Shown piece after piece: positions 18,701 through 26,340 of a stretch of DNA of 64,000 bases; position 1 is the stretch's first letter, and every line of letters begins with the position of its first letter. The stretch is from contig NZ_JDFF01000008.1 of assembly GCF_000565015.1 (NCBI RefSeq), forward strand, positions 1-64,000, in the 5' to 3' direction. The notes under the pieces were generated by a model, which was given only the letters and a program-made list of their open reading frames with translations, made no database searches and was not told the DNA's origin. A program made the translations under genes and the position numbers. The DNA is from Porphyromonas catoniae ATCC 51270. Lineage in GTDB: Bacteria > Bacteroidota > Bacteroidia > Bacteroidales > Porphyromonadaceae.

Positions 18701-21700
18701 GATCATTGGGGTTGTCTGAGCTGTAAACACCTGGAGGGGTGATACGAAGGGGTAGGGCATACTCATAGTAGTTGTTGCGGTAGTCTGACCCCAGACGAAG
18801 GAAGAGGATGAGGTCGCCGTCCTGAGTGTGGGTGCCACCATCTACCAGCTCCTCGGCATGGGCGAAGAGCTGGAGGCGTCGATAGCGGCGCAGGTCATAG
18901 TGGGTGTTGCGGTAGACAGCACGAGCATCCTGAGGAGCAAGGGTCTTGAATTGGAGGGAAAGCGCTTGCTCGTTCTGCTGGAGGCTTTGGCTTGCCCCAG
19001 CATCTAGCGTGCGAGATACACCTGGGGGTAGGACGTAATTGATGGGAGACCTATCCCCATGCTCCTCGATATTGACCGATGTCACAGAGAGCTCTGTGGT
19101 GGGTGAAGGGGTGGTGTGCTCATCGAGTGCTCCCTCATAGGTGCGCCAGTCTCCTCGCACTAGGCGTAGTGCTCCAAAGCGTAGCTGGGTCTCCTCGGTG
19201 AAGCCTGTGAGGTAGAGACGCATGAAGCGGATACTCCTAAAGTCACTCACCCTGCCGACACGAGAGGTAAAGGAGCGAAGGGGGACCTTGAACTGATACC
19301 AACGTACGGGGAGCTGCTGTCCATTACGAAATGTCACCTCTGCCGTACGCTCCCCGACAATAAACCCACGCCCTGCACGAAGGTCCCCAGGTCTGAGAGG
19401 CAGGCGATACTCGAAGTAACGATCTTGTTCGTTTAGGCTATAGTCTTCGTTGATATCCTCTACGTCGGGAGCGACAGTACTAGCCTCACTATATCCGTCA
19501 TCTCGAGAGGAGGCTTGTGAATTGCCCTCCGTGCCGTTGTATCGCTTGTACCGCTCTAGGATGGGGAGGCGTGCTGCGTCGTAGTCCGAGCCACGATAAT
19601 GATGGAAGTTGTCCCCAGCTGGGTCATTGAGTGGGCTAAAGGGATCAGACTGCCAGTTGCTCAGTACCGAGGGATTGAGGCGAGAGCGGAGAGCTGCTAG
19701 GTAGCTTGCGTAGGCTGGGTAGGTCCGCTCTTCCTCGGTGGAGAGTCCATTAAGCCCCACATCTTGCTTCGCCCTTGCCCCAGCAGCGTTATCGAAGGCA
19801 TAGCCCACGCTTTGCCGAGTAGGTACTTTCCCCCATACACCGTCCTCTGTAGCAGAGGGAGTAGGGGTAAGGGGGAGTCCATTCTCGAAGAACTTCCGTC
19901 CATCTTTGAGTATATCCTCCGAGATGTCTCCGAGGTTGAGGTACAGCTCCCCACCCTGTGCCGTAGGGTTGTGTACGAAGGGATCCATAAGCCAAAACTC
20001 CAGGTACTCAATGTTCGCTGCCTCGAAGTCCGCCTGATCGATCTTACGCATGATGCCTGCCCAGCTCTTCTCGGGCATATCAAGGCGTCCAGAGGGCGTG
20101 AGGGCAGAGGCGTTGAGGTTGTACGGGCCGCGCTCCTCGGGGTAGTAGCTCAGAGAGAGCGTCGAGAGGTAGCTGGGCTGGCTGAGGTTTTGATCCTTGA
20201 AGGGGAAGAGCTCCCTCGTCGGGATTTCCCTAACGAAGTGGTTGCTGACATAGTCGGGGTTATTCCTGATGTAGGTGGGGGTAAGGCTATTGCGCTCTCG
20301 GGTGAAAAGAGGATCGATGGCAAACCATGCCAGCTGGGCCCTACGCTCACCATAGCGGAGGTAGTCCTGAGGGGTAAGTCCCTGAGGAATCTGAGAGACG
20401 GGGGTAGAGGAGAGGTGCCAAGCGTGGGGATTCATCAGGTCGATACTGCTCCGAGAGGCCTCGAAGTCATCCAGCGAGCTATACCCCTTAGTGTACCTAT
20501 TCTCGTGGTGACCAGGGATGAGATGTGCAAACTCTCCTGAGATACTGAAGCTGGAGGGAGCGGTCAGGTCAAGTAGTGGGAGCTTATTGAGCATCTTCGT
20601 TAGCCACGGGGATTGGGTTTGGTAACTGAAGTTCGCCCCCCACATGGTGTTCTTTAGGCTTTCCTGCCCGAGCTGTACCTTCGAGGAGAGCGGTAGCTCG
20701 GAGAGATGCATGAGGGTGGCTCCGACACGGAAGTCCTTCGAGAACTCATAGCTCATATCCACGCCAAGTACGGTCTTCCTCTGCTGTCCCAGCCCGTCAC
20801 CTCCCTGCAGGGAAACGTCAATAGGGGTTTTGGAGTCGAGGAGCTGTTTGTTGAGTATCCTTACCTCTCCCTGTGCGTAGTCCACGCTGTAGTCTTCCCC
20901 CTCCTTGAGGAGTCGCCCCCCAGCCATCACCCGTACAGAGCCCTCTGCAACGTTCGTCGTACTTAACGAGATAACCCCGTCAGAGGTTCCCTCGTAAACT
21001 CCTCGGAGGTTATACTTATTCCTCTCGGCACTTTGCCTCGCTACCTCCAGAGGCTTGGTGTAGAGCTCGGTGTAGGCGTACTTGTCGGACCAGCTCCCAG
21101 CCCCTAGGGCATCGGTGAGCGTCTTGCCGAATGGCTCTACTGTGGGGAAGAAGATCAGCCCGTCCCGAGAGCGGATTGTATAGCCCTCCACGAAGTCAAA
21201 GCGACCATCTACACGTGCCTCCTGATGGCTGTCTAGACGATCAAGCCCAAGGACAGAGAGTAAACGCTTACCCTTCAGTGGCCCCTCAGGGAGGTAGGGT
21301 AGAGCCATACCCGCAGCATCGTCTCGATAGTAGACATCGAGACGGAAGCCCTGTTGCTTCACGTCTCTTACACCCGTGCCGAGCCTATAGACGTTACGCA
21401 TCATCAGCTCCCAGTAAGGGGCTGTGGGGGTAAGGTTGGTACCTTTCAGGAGCTTAACGAAGAGTGTTTCAGTCGATTGCCCTGGGCGATCAGCTGAGAA
21501 TTCTCCCACACGATAGACCTGCCCAGCGTAGGTAAACTCGTAGGCTATCGCCAGCACCTCATCGGGGGCAAGTGGGGAAGAGAGGCTGATATAGCCTAGT
21601 GTAGGATGCAGGGTATATTCGTTTGGCTCTAGACGGCGTGCGCTCTCGACCTTCTCGTAATCAGAGGCTGGCGTGAAGCTGGAGGCGAGCTGGGAGGTAA

Positions 21701-22964
21701 TGGCATCTATTTGCCTGAGTTCAGGGCGAAGAGTGAGGGTTTGATAGAGGTTATTGGCAGTGTTAGTGGGGACAGGGAGGCGGGGTGAGCTCAGGGTAAT
21801 GTGGGGGCTATGTACCCGCTGTGGCTCCCCAAGATCAGCAAAGGCAAGCACGTTGCGTGCATCATCAAACCGCCCTCGACGATTGGTTACCCATACCTCG
21901 ACACGTGTGATCTGTACCGAGGAGTGGACATAGGGGAGCGTCCTCATCGCTTCATCGTAGTGCGAGCGGAAGTATTCGGCGAGGAAGAAGTGCCGAGAGG
22001 CATCGTAGTCCGCTGCCGACAGCTCGAAAGACTCCGTATGTGTGCCACCTCGGCTGGAGATACGTCTGCTCTGGCTACGCTGCTGACTGACGAGGAGATC
22101 CATTTGGAACTTCCCCACCTGGAGCTTGGAATGAAGCCCGAAGAGCGTCCCACCCCCATACACCAGCGAGTTGCGAGGAGTCATAGAGACATTCCCCACC
22201 TCGATGAGACGGATGATTTCGTCCTCTTCGCCCTCAAAGGTGAGCTTGAGTCGCTTGGCATCGGTCTCGAAGGTTGCCCCTGTGTTGTAATTCATCCCAA
22301 AGCTCAGCTTCGTCCCTAGTGTCGCTTGTGCTGAGGCTTGGATTTTCTCGTTGAAGTCGAAGAAGGTGTGGCGTCTGGCCTGTGCGCTGAGCGAAGGATC
22401 GTCGGTGCGTGTGGTCTTTAGTCCTGCAGAGAGCTCTGCTGAACCCTGTAGCTGTAGACGTAGGCCTCCCTTGCCGAAGAGACGCTCGCTGGCCGAGAGG
22501 TCGAACTGAAGGTCAAAGGGATTACGTCCCCGTGCCTTCCCTTGCTGGAGCTTCCCCTGCTGGTACAGTTCATCCCAGTAGCGAGCAACATCACGCATCC
22601 CCCGATAGCGCATGTACTCCTCACGAGTATAGGCAATGGGAGTAGTGAGTGGCTTGCCTCCGAGGTATGTGGTGAGCAGGTAGAGGTTGGTACGGGGATC
22701 GTAGACGAAACGAGCCTCTACGTTTTGGGGAGGGCGAAGGGAGAGGGTTGGTCGTGCTTGTGGGCTAAGGTCTTCGGCTGTCTGGGGGAGGAAGAGGGTA
22801 CTATCCCCTTTCTCCTTGACTGGAGATACAGGAGAGGGGCGAGCGTTATGGCTTGGTACACTTCTCTGGGTTTGTGCCCATAGGGGCGTGACAAAACTGA
22901 GGGTGCAAAGCGTGAGGCTGTACCCAAGGCAAAATAAGGTGTGTAGTGCCTTCCCTCGAGACAC
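15753..22964 (-). CDS. sov: Type IX secretion outer-membrane translocon Sov/SprA
   Basis: Sov (SprA in Flavobacterium) is the giant 36-strand outer-membrane barrel through which type IX secretion cargo leaves the cell. The 2403-residue product starts with a signal peptide (LFCLGYSLTLCTLSFVTPLWAQ). Near the start are FDLQFDLSASERLFGKGGLRLQLQGSAELSAG and, further on, KLSFGMNYNTGATFE, typical of the SprA N-terminal region. Long runs of aromatic-rich beta strands follow, ending in SLRFTLAN. Length and the neighbouring ruvA match P. gingivalis. It begins one base after the ruvA stop codon, so the two are coupled. It implies that the host exports CTD-bearing proteins. Confidence 0.93.
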   Translation of the reverse strand: MSRGKALHTLFCLGYSLTLCTLSFVTPLWAQTQRSVPSHNARPSPVSPVKEKGDSTLFLPQTAEDLSPQARPTLSLRPPQNVEARFVYDPRTNLYLLTTYLGGKPLTTPIAYTREEYMRYRGMRDVARYWDELYQQGKLQQGKARGRNPFDLQFDLSASERLFGKGGLRLQLQGSAELSAGLKTTRTDDPSLSAQARRHTFFDFNEKIQASAQATLGTKLSFGMNYNTGATFETDAKRLKLTFEGEEDEIIRLIEVGNVSMTPRNSLVYGGGTLFGLHSKLQVGKFQMDLLVSQQRSQSRRISSRGGTHTESFELSAADYDASRHFFLAEYFRSHYDEAMRTLPYVHSSVQITRVEVWVTNRRGRFDDARNVLAFADLGEPQRVHSPHITLSSPRLPVPTNTANNLYQTLTLRPELRQIDAITSQLASSFTPASDYEKVESARRLEPNEYTLHPTLGYISLSSPLAPDEVLAIAYEFTYAGQVYRVGEFSADRPGQSTETLFVKLLKGTNLTPTAPYWELMMRNVYRLGTGVRDVKQQGFRLDVYYRDDAAGMALPYLPEGPLKGKRLLSVLGLDRLDSHQEARVDGRFDFVEGYTIRSRDGLIFFPTVEPFGKTLTDALGAGSWSDKYAYTELYTKPLEVARQSAERNKYNLRGVYEGTSDGVISLSTTNVAEGSVRVMAGGRLLKEGEDYSVDYAQGEVRILNKQLLDSKTPIDVSLQGGDGLGQQRKTVLGVDMSYEFSKDFRVGATLMHLSELPLSSKVQLGQESLKNTMWGANFSYQTQSPWLTKMLNKLPLLDLTAPSSFSISGEFAHLIPGHHENRYTKGYSSLDDFEASRSSIDLMNPHAWHLSSTPVSQIPQGLTPQDYLRYGERRAQLAWFAIDPLFTRERNSLTPTYIRNNPDYVSNHFVREIPTRELFPFKDQNLSQPSYLSTLSLSYYPEERGPYNLNASALTPSGRLDMPEKSWAGIMRKIDQADFEAANIEYLEFWLMDPFVHNPTAQGGELYLNLGDISEDILKDGRKFFENGLPLTPTPSATEDGVWGKVPTRQSVGYAFDNAAGARAKQDVGLNGLSTEEERTYPAYASYLAALRSRLNPSVLSNWQSDPFSPLNDPAGDNFHHYRGSDYDAARLPILERYKRYNGTEGNSQASSRDDGYSEASTVAPDVEDINEDYSLNEQDRYFEYRLPLRPGDLRAGRGFIVGERTAEVTFRNGQQLPVRWYQFKVPLRSFTSRVGRVSDFRSIRFMRLYLTGFTEETQLRFGALRLVRGDWRTYEGALDEHTTPSPTTELSVTSVNIEEHGDRSPINYVLPPGVSRTLDAGASQSLQQNEQALSLQFKTLAPQDARAVYRNTHYDLRRYRRLQLFAHAEELVDGGTHTQDGDLILFLRLGSDYRNNYYEYALPLRITPPGVYSSDNPNDRERVWPKENLIDLALDALVSLKRVRNASLDNGSGASLYQLFTRPSSEHPEHTLGVLGNPSLSNIRTLLIGVRNASGVVKSAEVWVNELRVGDYHEEGGWAANTQMALQLSDLGTASLKAQYISSGFGAIDQPLGARALDSRQNVSLSSSIELGRFFPKKAQVSLPLYYSLTDELITPEYNPSDEDVRLKDALASAPSDAAREALKDRAITHRRTQGFSLSGVSVGIRSRETMPYDPANLSVSFGHNTSEEQTPEIEYNRHLDWQASLSYDYTPSFRPLRPFQKIRGKSPWADFLRDYALTPWPSRLSLQTTMLRRYDEEQLRPIGNQNLAERLPASFAQQFLWNRKLDLSWSPITSLSFTFSSGTDARIEEPHQQVNRRLNPDGWRAWRESVHESIREGGTPMHYGQNATLTWQLPTSRLAPLNFLSSQLSHTSSYTWDRGAVLPDPNLRVGNTLMSQGSLELSTQLLLRQLYRKVPYLTRLEEKFVRGQRDTRGRAKGQQRGEGDSFLTQLAERLIYTLTSVKDLSFVYRSTTQTLIPGFLPNVGAVGGQGRSHGLLSPGLGFTFGLTDADFIDVLAQRGDLLLATERATPATFSRTTSYDLRATLQPLPDLTLTLIGNHTRTDRTEVQYMYSGRPRLYGGDFTMTTIGLRGFFSSSDATSGYASETFARFLANRRDIAQRQKRTALHGQQGATLEENAPAVLIPAFRAAYSQAGGATGVSLRALPSLAGMLPNWSINYTGLSRIPFLKKYFRSITLRHAYRGTYTVGGFSSLAGWQGTDTDALGLLTTPASDGSGTPTTKLSYAFDIGSVALQESFFPLIGLDFNWANGLGVSAAWRRSRGLVLNLSAFSIIETSSSELTFGVNYKVADIRRLFHPAPLKQRTRRKKAETTTPPKSLILRSEYSFRRSQSLIRRIQEDFAQATSGLADTRLSLSVEYELSRLLALKAYYEWTRNVPLVSTRSFPLSTTSYGLSLRFTLAN

Positions 22965-22965
22965 G

Positions 22966-23583
22966 CTAGAGGAGCTTCAGGCTCTGCTTGATGAGCTCTT
23001 CGACACGGATTGTTGGGGTGGTGGCGATGAGCTGACGGACGACCTTCTGTGCCGCAGCCTCGGGATAGCCGAGCATCTTCAGCGCACTGATGGCCTCCTG
23101 AGGGGTAGTAGTGTCCAAGGACTGTACAGGGTGTGCCTTTGAGGGCTTGGCCTTGGTGCCTTCGCTCTGCTCAACCTGCTCCATTGGAGGAAGTTTGCCC
23201 CGTAGGTCGACGAGGATACGCTGGGCTGTTTTCAGCCCGATACCCTTGATCGCCTTGAGTGGCTCTATTTGTCCGAGGGTAATGATGCTGTTAAGCTCAT
23301 ACGGGGGATATGAGCTCAAGATAATGCGGGCTGTATTGGGCCCTACACCCGAGACACTCATCAAGTGCCGGAAGAGCTCCTGCTCATCCTGCGTAGCGAA
23401 CCCGAAGAGTAGGTGGGCATCCTCTCGGATGATCTCGGTGATGAGTACCTTGCCCTCCTTCTGTGAGGATAGGGCAGTGTAGGTAGAGAGGGATATAGAG
23501 ACGTGGTAGCCCACACCCGAGCATTCAATGATGACGGCGGTGGGGGTAAGTTCGGTAAATATTCCTTTTATATAAGCAATCAT
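22966..23583 (-). CDS. ruvA: Holliday junction branch migration protein RuvA
   Basis: RuvA binds the four-way junction and recruits the RuvB motor. The 205-residue protein has the OB-fold N-terminus (MIAYIKGIFTELTPTAVIIECSGVGYHV). Two helix-hairpin-helix motifs follow (MSVSGVGPNTARIILSS and IKAIKGIGLKTAQRILVDLRGK). A flexible acidic linker leads to the C-terminal RuvB-binding domain (EAISALKMLGYPEAAAQKVV). It is the first gene of a two-gene unit with sov. Confidence 0.96.
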   Translation of the reverse strand: MIAYIKGIFTELTPTAVIIECSGVGYHVSISLSTYTALSSQKEGKVLITEIIREDAHLLFGFATQDEQELFRHLMSVSGVGPNTARIILSSYPPYELNSIITLGQIEPLKAIKGIGLKTAQRILVDLRGKLPPMEQVEQSEGTKAKPSKAHPVQSLDTTTPQEAISALKMLGYPEAAAQKVVRQLIATTPTIRVEELIKQSLKLL

Positions 23584-23625
23584 CTTCCGTTAGTTTTGAA
23601 GGGCATCTACGATAGAGCCTCTCCA

Positions 23626-23633
23626 CAAATGTA
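23626..23633 (-). promoter_or_regulatory. Promoter -7 box for ruvA-sov
   Basis: On the minus strand this reads TACATTTG, a fit to TAnnTTTG, 43 bases before the ruvA start. No good -33 element was found at the right spacing. Confidence 0.45.
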
Positions 23634-23726
23634 GCTAAAACTAAGGTTATAAGCCCCCTAAGACTGGGGGTGCTACACTCGTATACTTATGGATGAAATA
23701 TGTAAAATCCCTATCAGACTACAGGG

Positions 23727-23758
23727 TTTGCTTTTGCTGAAAACTCTTTGTACGTTTG
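23727..23758 (+). promoter_or_regulatory. Promoter with -33 and -7 boxes for the GLPGLI gene
   Basis: TTTG at 23727-23730 is followed after 20 bases by TACGTTTG at 23751-23758, the full Bacteroidota arrangement. The leader to the start codon is about 95 bases. The rest of the gap between ruvA and this gene shows nothing else. Confidence 0.65.
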
Positions 23759-23857
23759 CTGTTAGGAAGTGAATAAGCCCTTCCCTAATGATTAAGAATG
23801 CAAGAAAAGTAGTTTCCCATCAGCTCTGTCTTTTCCCTCATCGTTAAGCTGTCCATT

Positions 23858-24754
23858 ATGTACAAACCTATGGCTCTTAAATTACGGGCAACAATAATCC
23901 TCCTCTTCTGTGCTGTTGCTCCACCGATGAATGCACAAAATGGAGGTATTCATCCAAATATTCGTGAGACCCTTGAGCAAATGGAGTCCATAGCAAAGCC
24001 CGATACGGTGAAAAAGGTTATCCTAGATTATGCTCAGTACCAGATATACTATGAGAAAGTCTATCACCCTATACCATCGGTGCGGCAACCTGAGGCAAAG
24101 TGGATACAGGTCTTGCAGGTTGGCTCTCAGTGGCATGCTTTTGCCAATCTTGGCAACCTCCAGGCTGACTCCATATGGGATGCTTCTATTCGTGCTGGTA
24201 AAAGGCTTGTAGACTTCTATACAGCCTACTCTAATGCGTCCTATTCAGTGAGAGTGCCAGGTTGGATATTGCTGAACAATGTGACGGATACCCTTGAGTT
24301 CTATGATCGAATCTTTGTTGAGCATTATTGCTACAAAGAGCCTATCCCTAAGATGGAGTGGAAGCTCCTCGAGGGAGATACTATTGTGGCAGGGTATGCG
24401 TGTAAGAAGGCTAGCACATACTTCCGAGGAAGAGACTACATTGCCTGGTACACGGAGGAGGTGCCACTTGCCTATGGACCATATAAGTTCAGAGGTTTAC
24501 CTGGTCTCATTACCTGCCTTTATGACACTGCTAGAGACCATTCCTACAGCCTAGTAGGGTTAGAGAAAGTTCAGGGGAAGTATATCTATCGTAAGCCGAA
24601 TAAGAATACTTTCAACACAACGAGACTTGGACTTCTGAAGGCAAAGAAGAACTATACTTCTCATCCCGATGGCTATAAGTCTGATAAAATCATCTCTCAC
24701 ACAGGCTCTGCCAAGAAACAGAATATACCCTATAACCCCATCGAACTGGAGTAG
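23858..24754 (+). CDS. GLPGLI family protein
   Basis: The 298-residue exported protein has a signal peptide (IILLFCAVAPPMNAQ). The conserved pentad that names the family appears as FRGLPGLITCLYD, preceded by IAWYTEEVPLAYGPYK. The family is common in Bacteroidota, often beside TonB-receptor-like outer-membrane proteins, and its biochemical role is unknown. Here it lies four bases before the receptor-like gene now split by the prophage, so the two formed an operon. Confidence 0.85.
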   Translation: MYKPMALKLRATIILLFCAVAPPMNAQNGGIHPNIRETLEQMESIAKPDTVKKVILDYAQYQIYYEKVYHPIPSVRQPEAKWIQVLQVGSQWHAFANLGNLQADSIWDASIRAGKRLVDFYTAYSNASYSVRVPGWILLNNVTDTLEFYDRIFVEHYCYKEPIPKMEWKLLEGDTIVAGYACKKASTYFRGRDYIAWYTEEVPLAYGPYKFRGLPGLITCLYDTARDHSYSLVGLEKVQGKYIYRKPNKNTFNTTRLGLLKAKKNYTSHPDGYKSDKIISHTGSAKKQNIPYNPIELE

Positions 24755-24758
24755 GGTG

Positions 24759-25241
24759 ATGGTGAGGAAGGTCTTCTCTCTCTTTATCCTCTGGATGTGT
24801 GTCGTCGCCTCAATCCTTGGGGAGAAGGTGCAGGCTCAAGGTGAAGGGCGTAAGCTCATCCTTCGCATCGTGAGTGCAGAGACGGGGCAGGCAATATCAG
24901 ATGTAATTTGCTCTGTATGGGATAGTACGCACCGACGAACAGCCTTTGCTCAAACCAACCATGAAGGGCTAGTTACATTCACCATTCTACCTCATGACCA
25001 TGCTCTTTCCTTCGCTCTGTTGGGTTACAAGAAGCGAGAGTTATTACTTGCTAGCCCCGAGCTATCGGTAGAGCGGGCTACCATACGTCTGGAGAGCGAA
25101 GAGATTAAACTAAGAGAAGTCCATATCAAAGCTCCGCCCATCACTTCTCATGGTGATACGCTCCGCTATCGGGTGAAGGCCTTCGCTGGGGCACAGGATC
25201 GCTATATCGAGGATGTGCTGAAAAAACTTCCTGGCATCCAG
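24759..25241 (+). pseudogene. 5' part of a receptor-like outer-membrane protein gene split by the prophage
   Basis: 161 codons remain, from ATG 24759 (four bases after the previous stop) to the CAG codon at 25239-25241. They encode a signal peptide ending KVQAQ, a carboxypeptidase-regulatory-like beta-sandwich (about residues 27-115), and the start of a plug domain, YIEDVLKKLPGIQ. Beyond this the reading frame enters prophage DNA and stops at 25319. The remainder of the gene resumes at 57666 (VSESGLISYQGKPINKFYIEG). Joined, the parts give an intact 869-codon gene in frame. Confidence 0.92.
25238..25241. repeat. Left target-site duplication (CCAG)
   Basis: CCAG is the last host sequence before the left prophage end, and the same four bases follow the right end at 57662-57665. 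A fifth base would differ (TCCAG against ACCAG). The duplication is therefore 4 bp, or 5 bp with one later mutation. Confidence 0.85.
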
Positions 25242-25316
25242 TATAATCGGGAAAACGAAATATTGCGGTTTTCGGAAACGAAACCGCCTGAAGGAGGAAA
25301 ACGAAACCGCCTGAAA
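25242..25316. repeat. Left phage end with three 23-bp-spaced transposase-type sites
   Basis: The motif ACGAAA occurs at 25255, 25278 and 25301, exactly 23 bp apart, each inside a GGAAA(A)CGAAA context. The second and third copies continue with CCGCCTGAA. A further copy, inverted, lies near the right end at 57573-57578. Such ordered sites are what a Mu-type transposase binds. Confidence 0.75.
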
Positions 25317-25341
25317 TAATACAGATTGCGATGTTTCGCAA

Positions 25342-26148
25342 TCACTCGAAGAGCGTTGGTTGCTTTTCTTCCTCTTCGTAGTTGCAGACGATCCACTCTT
25401 CTTGCTTTCGTCGGTTGACTTTGCTGGCTGAGATAGTGCGCTCTATTGTGTGCGTTATCCAGCCATTATTGTTGGCAAACTCGGCTATCTTGTCGTGAGG
25501 GAACATGGTTAGCATGAACTTTCCCTTGAGCTGCGTGAGTAGCTCAAGGAGTTGCACCAGGTGCAACTCGCCGAACACGCCCTCGTAATGTCCGCAGTCG
25601 CTCCCGACGTAAGGCGGGTCAACGAAGTGAAAGGTCTCAGGGCTATCATAGAGTGCGATGACGTCGAGCGCATCACGACACTCTATGGTTACGTTGTCGA
25701 GTCGGTCGGAGAGGTGCTGGGTAAAACTATCCTTGGCGTTGCGTAGCCGCTTGGTCATTGAGCCTTGGAAGTCGTAGCCAAATGTGCCATCGAGCATGGA
25801 CGCAAAGCTCATCTTACTTAGCACCCAAACCGCCCACGCCCGATCCATCTGGGTGAAGAACTGCGGGAAGGCAAGGATATGAGCGGCGTGCGCGTGTGCT
25901 TCCCTGCTGTGCAAGGTGGCATCGATACGCTCCTTGAGTATCGAGTACTCGGTTTGTAGCATGGTGTAGAAGCACACTAGATGGCTGTTGAGGTCGTTTA
26001 TGACCTCGGAGGGTGCTGGCTGTTTGGCGAAGAAGACGGCAGCACCGCCACAGAACGCCTCGGTGTAGATGTTGTGCTTAGGGATAAGGGGCAGAATGTG
26101 CTGAAGCATAGTCTGCTTGCCTCCGTAGTAAGTGATTGGGGTACGCAT
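25342..26148 (-). CDS. DNA adenine methylase (D12 class, Dam-like)
   Basis: The 268-residue protein would methylate the N6 of adenine in a short recognition sequence. The AdoMet-binding motif is at the N-terminus (ITYYGGKQ and TEAFCGGAAVFF) and the catalytic motif is DPPY at residues 177-180. It is the last gene of the leftward late block, next to the left phage end. Phage Mu keeps its own DNA-modification gene (mom) at the equivalent end. A role in hiding phage DNA from host restriction is inferred. The target sequence cannot be read from the protein. Confidence 0.88.
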   Translation of the reverse strand: MRTPITYYGGKQTMLQHILPLIPKHNIYTEAFCGGAAVFFAKQPAPSEVINDLNSHLVCFYTMLQTEYSILKERIDATLHSREAHAHAAHILAFPQFFTQMDRAWAVWVLSKMSFASMLDGTFGYDFQGSMTKRLRNAKDSFTQHLSDRLDNVTIECRDALDVIALYDSPETFHFVDPPYVGSDCGHYEGVFGELHLVQLLELLTQLKGKFMLTMFPHDKIAEFANNNGWITHTIERTISASKVNRRKQEEWIVCNYEEEEKQPTLFE

Positions 26149-26175
26149 GATGTAAGTGTATAGGGGTAAACGTTG

Positions 26176-26183
26176 TATCTTTG
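26176..26183 (+). promoter_or_regulatory. Promoter -7 box of the candidate small RNA
   Basis: TATCTTTG matches TAnnTTTG. The predicted start of transcription, a few bases downstream, falls at the base of the long hairpin that follows. The strand is opposite to the flanking phage genes. Confidence 0.6.
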
Positions 26184-26187
26184 TAGC

Positions 26188-26319
26188 CTCTCACCCATAC
26201 TTATATAAAGCAACGCACGCAAGCGAGGACAGAAGGCATACGCCCCCATCCACACGCTTGCGTGCGTCGTCTATAAGTATGAGGTGAGAGTCTATTTATA
26301 GCGTGGGTGGGGGCTTTTT
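26188..26319 (+). ncRNA. Candidate structured phage small RNA (about 130 nt)
   Basis: CTCTCACCCATACTTATA at 26188-26205 pairs with 26272-26290 over 18 bp with one bulged A. After a small internal loop, ACGCACGCAAGCG (26213-26225) pairs perfectly with 26255-26267. The 29-base apical loop contains GCCCCCATCCAC (26242-26253), which can pair with GTGGGTGGGGGC (26303-26314) through 12 bp with one G-U. That would form a pseudoknot directly before TTTTT. A consensus promoter precedes it. No protein-coding frame is convincing on either strand. It lies between the methylase and a tail-tip gene. Confidence 0.65.
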
Positions 26320-26340
26320 CTGTTACCACCCACTGCTTGT

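Noticed and set aside
19764-20540. 258-codon plus-strand frame inside sov
   Set aside because: It is the antisense of a strongly supported coding region, with odd composition and no recognisable protein.
26188-26290. Invertible DNA segment (like the Mu G segment) flanked by inverted repeats
   Set aside because: The inverted arms enclose only about 30-65 bases without coding content, and no DNA invertase gene was seen; an RNA hairpin fits better.
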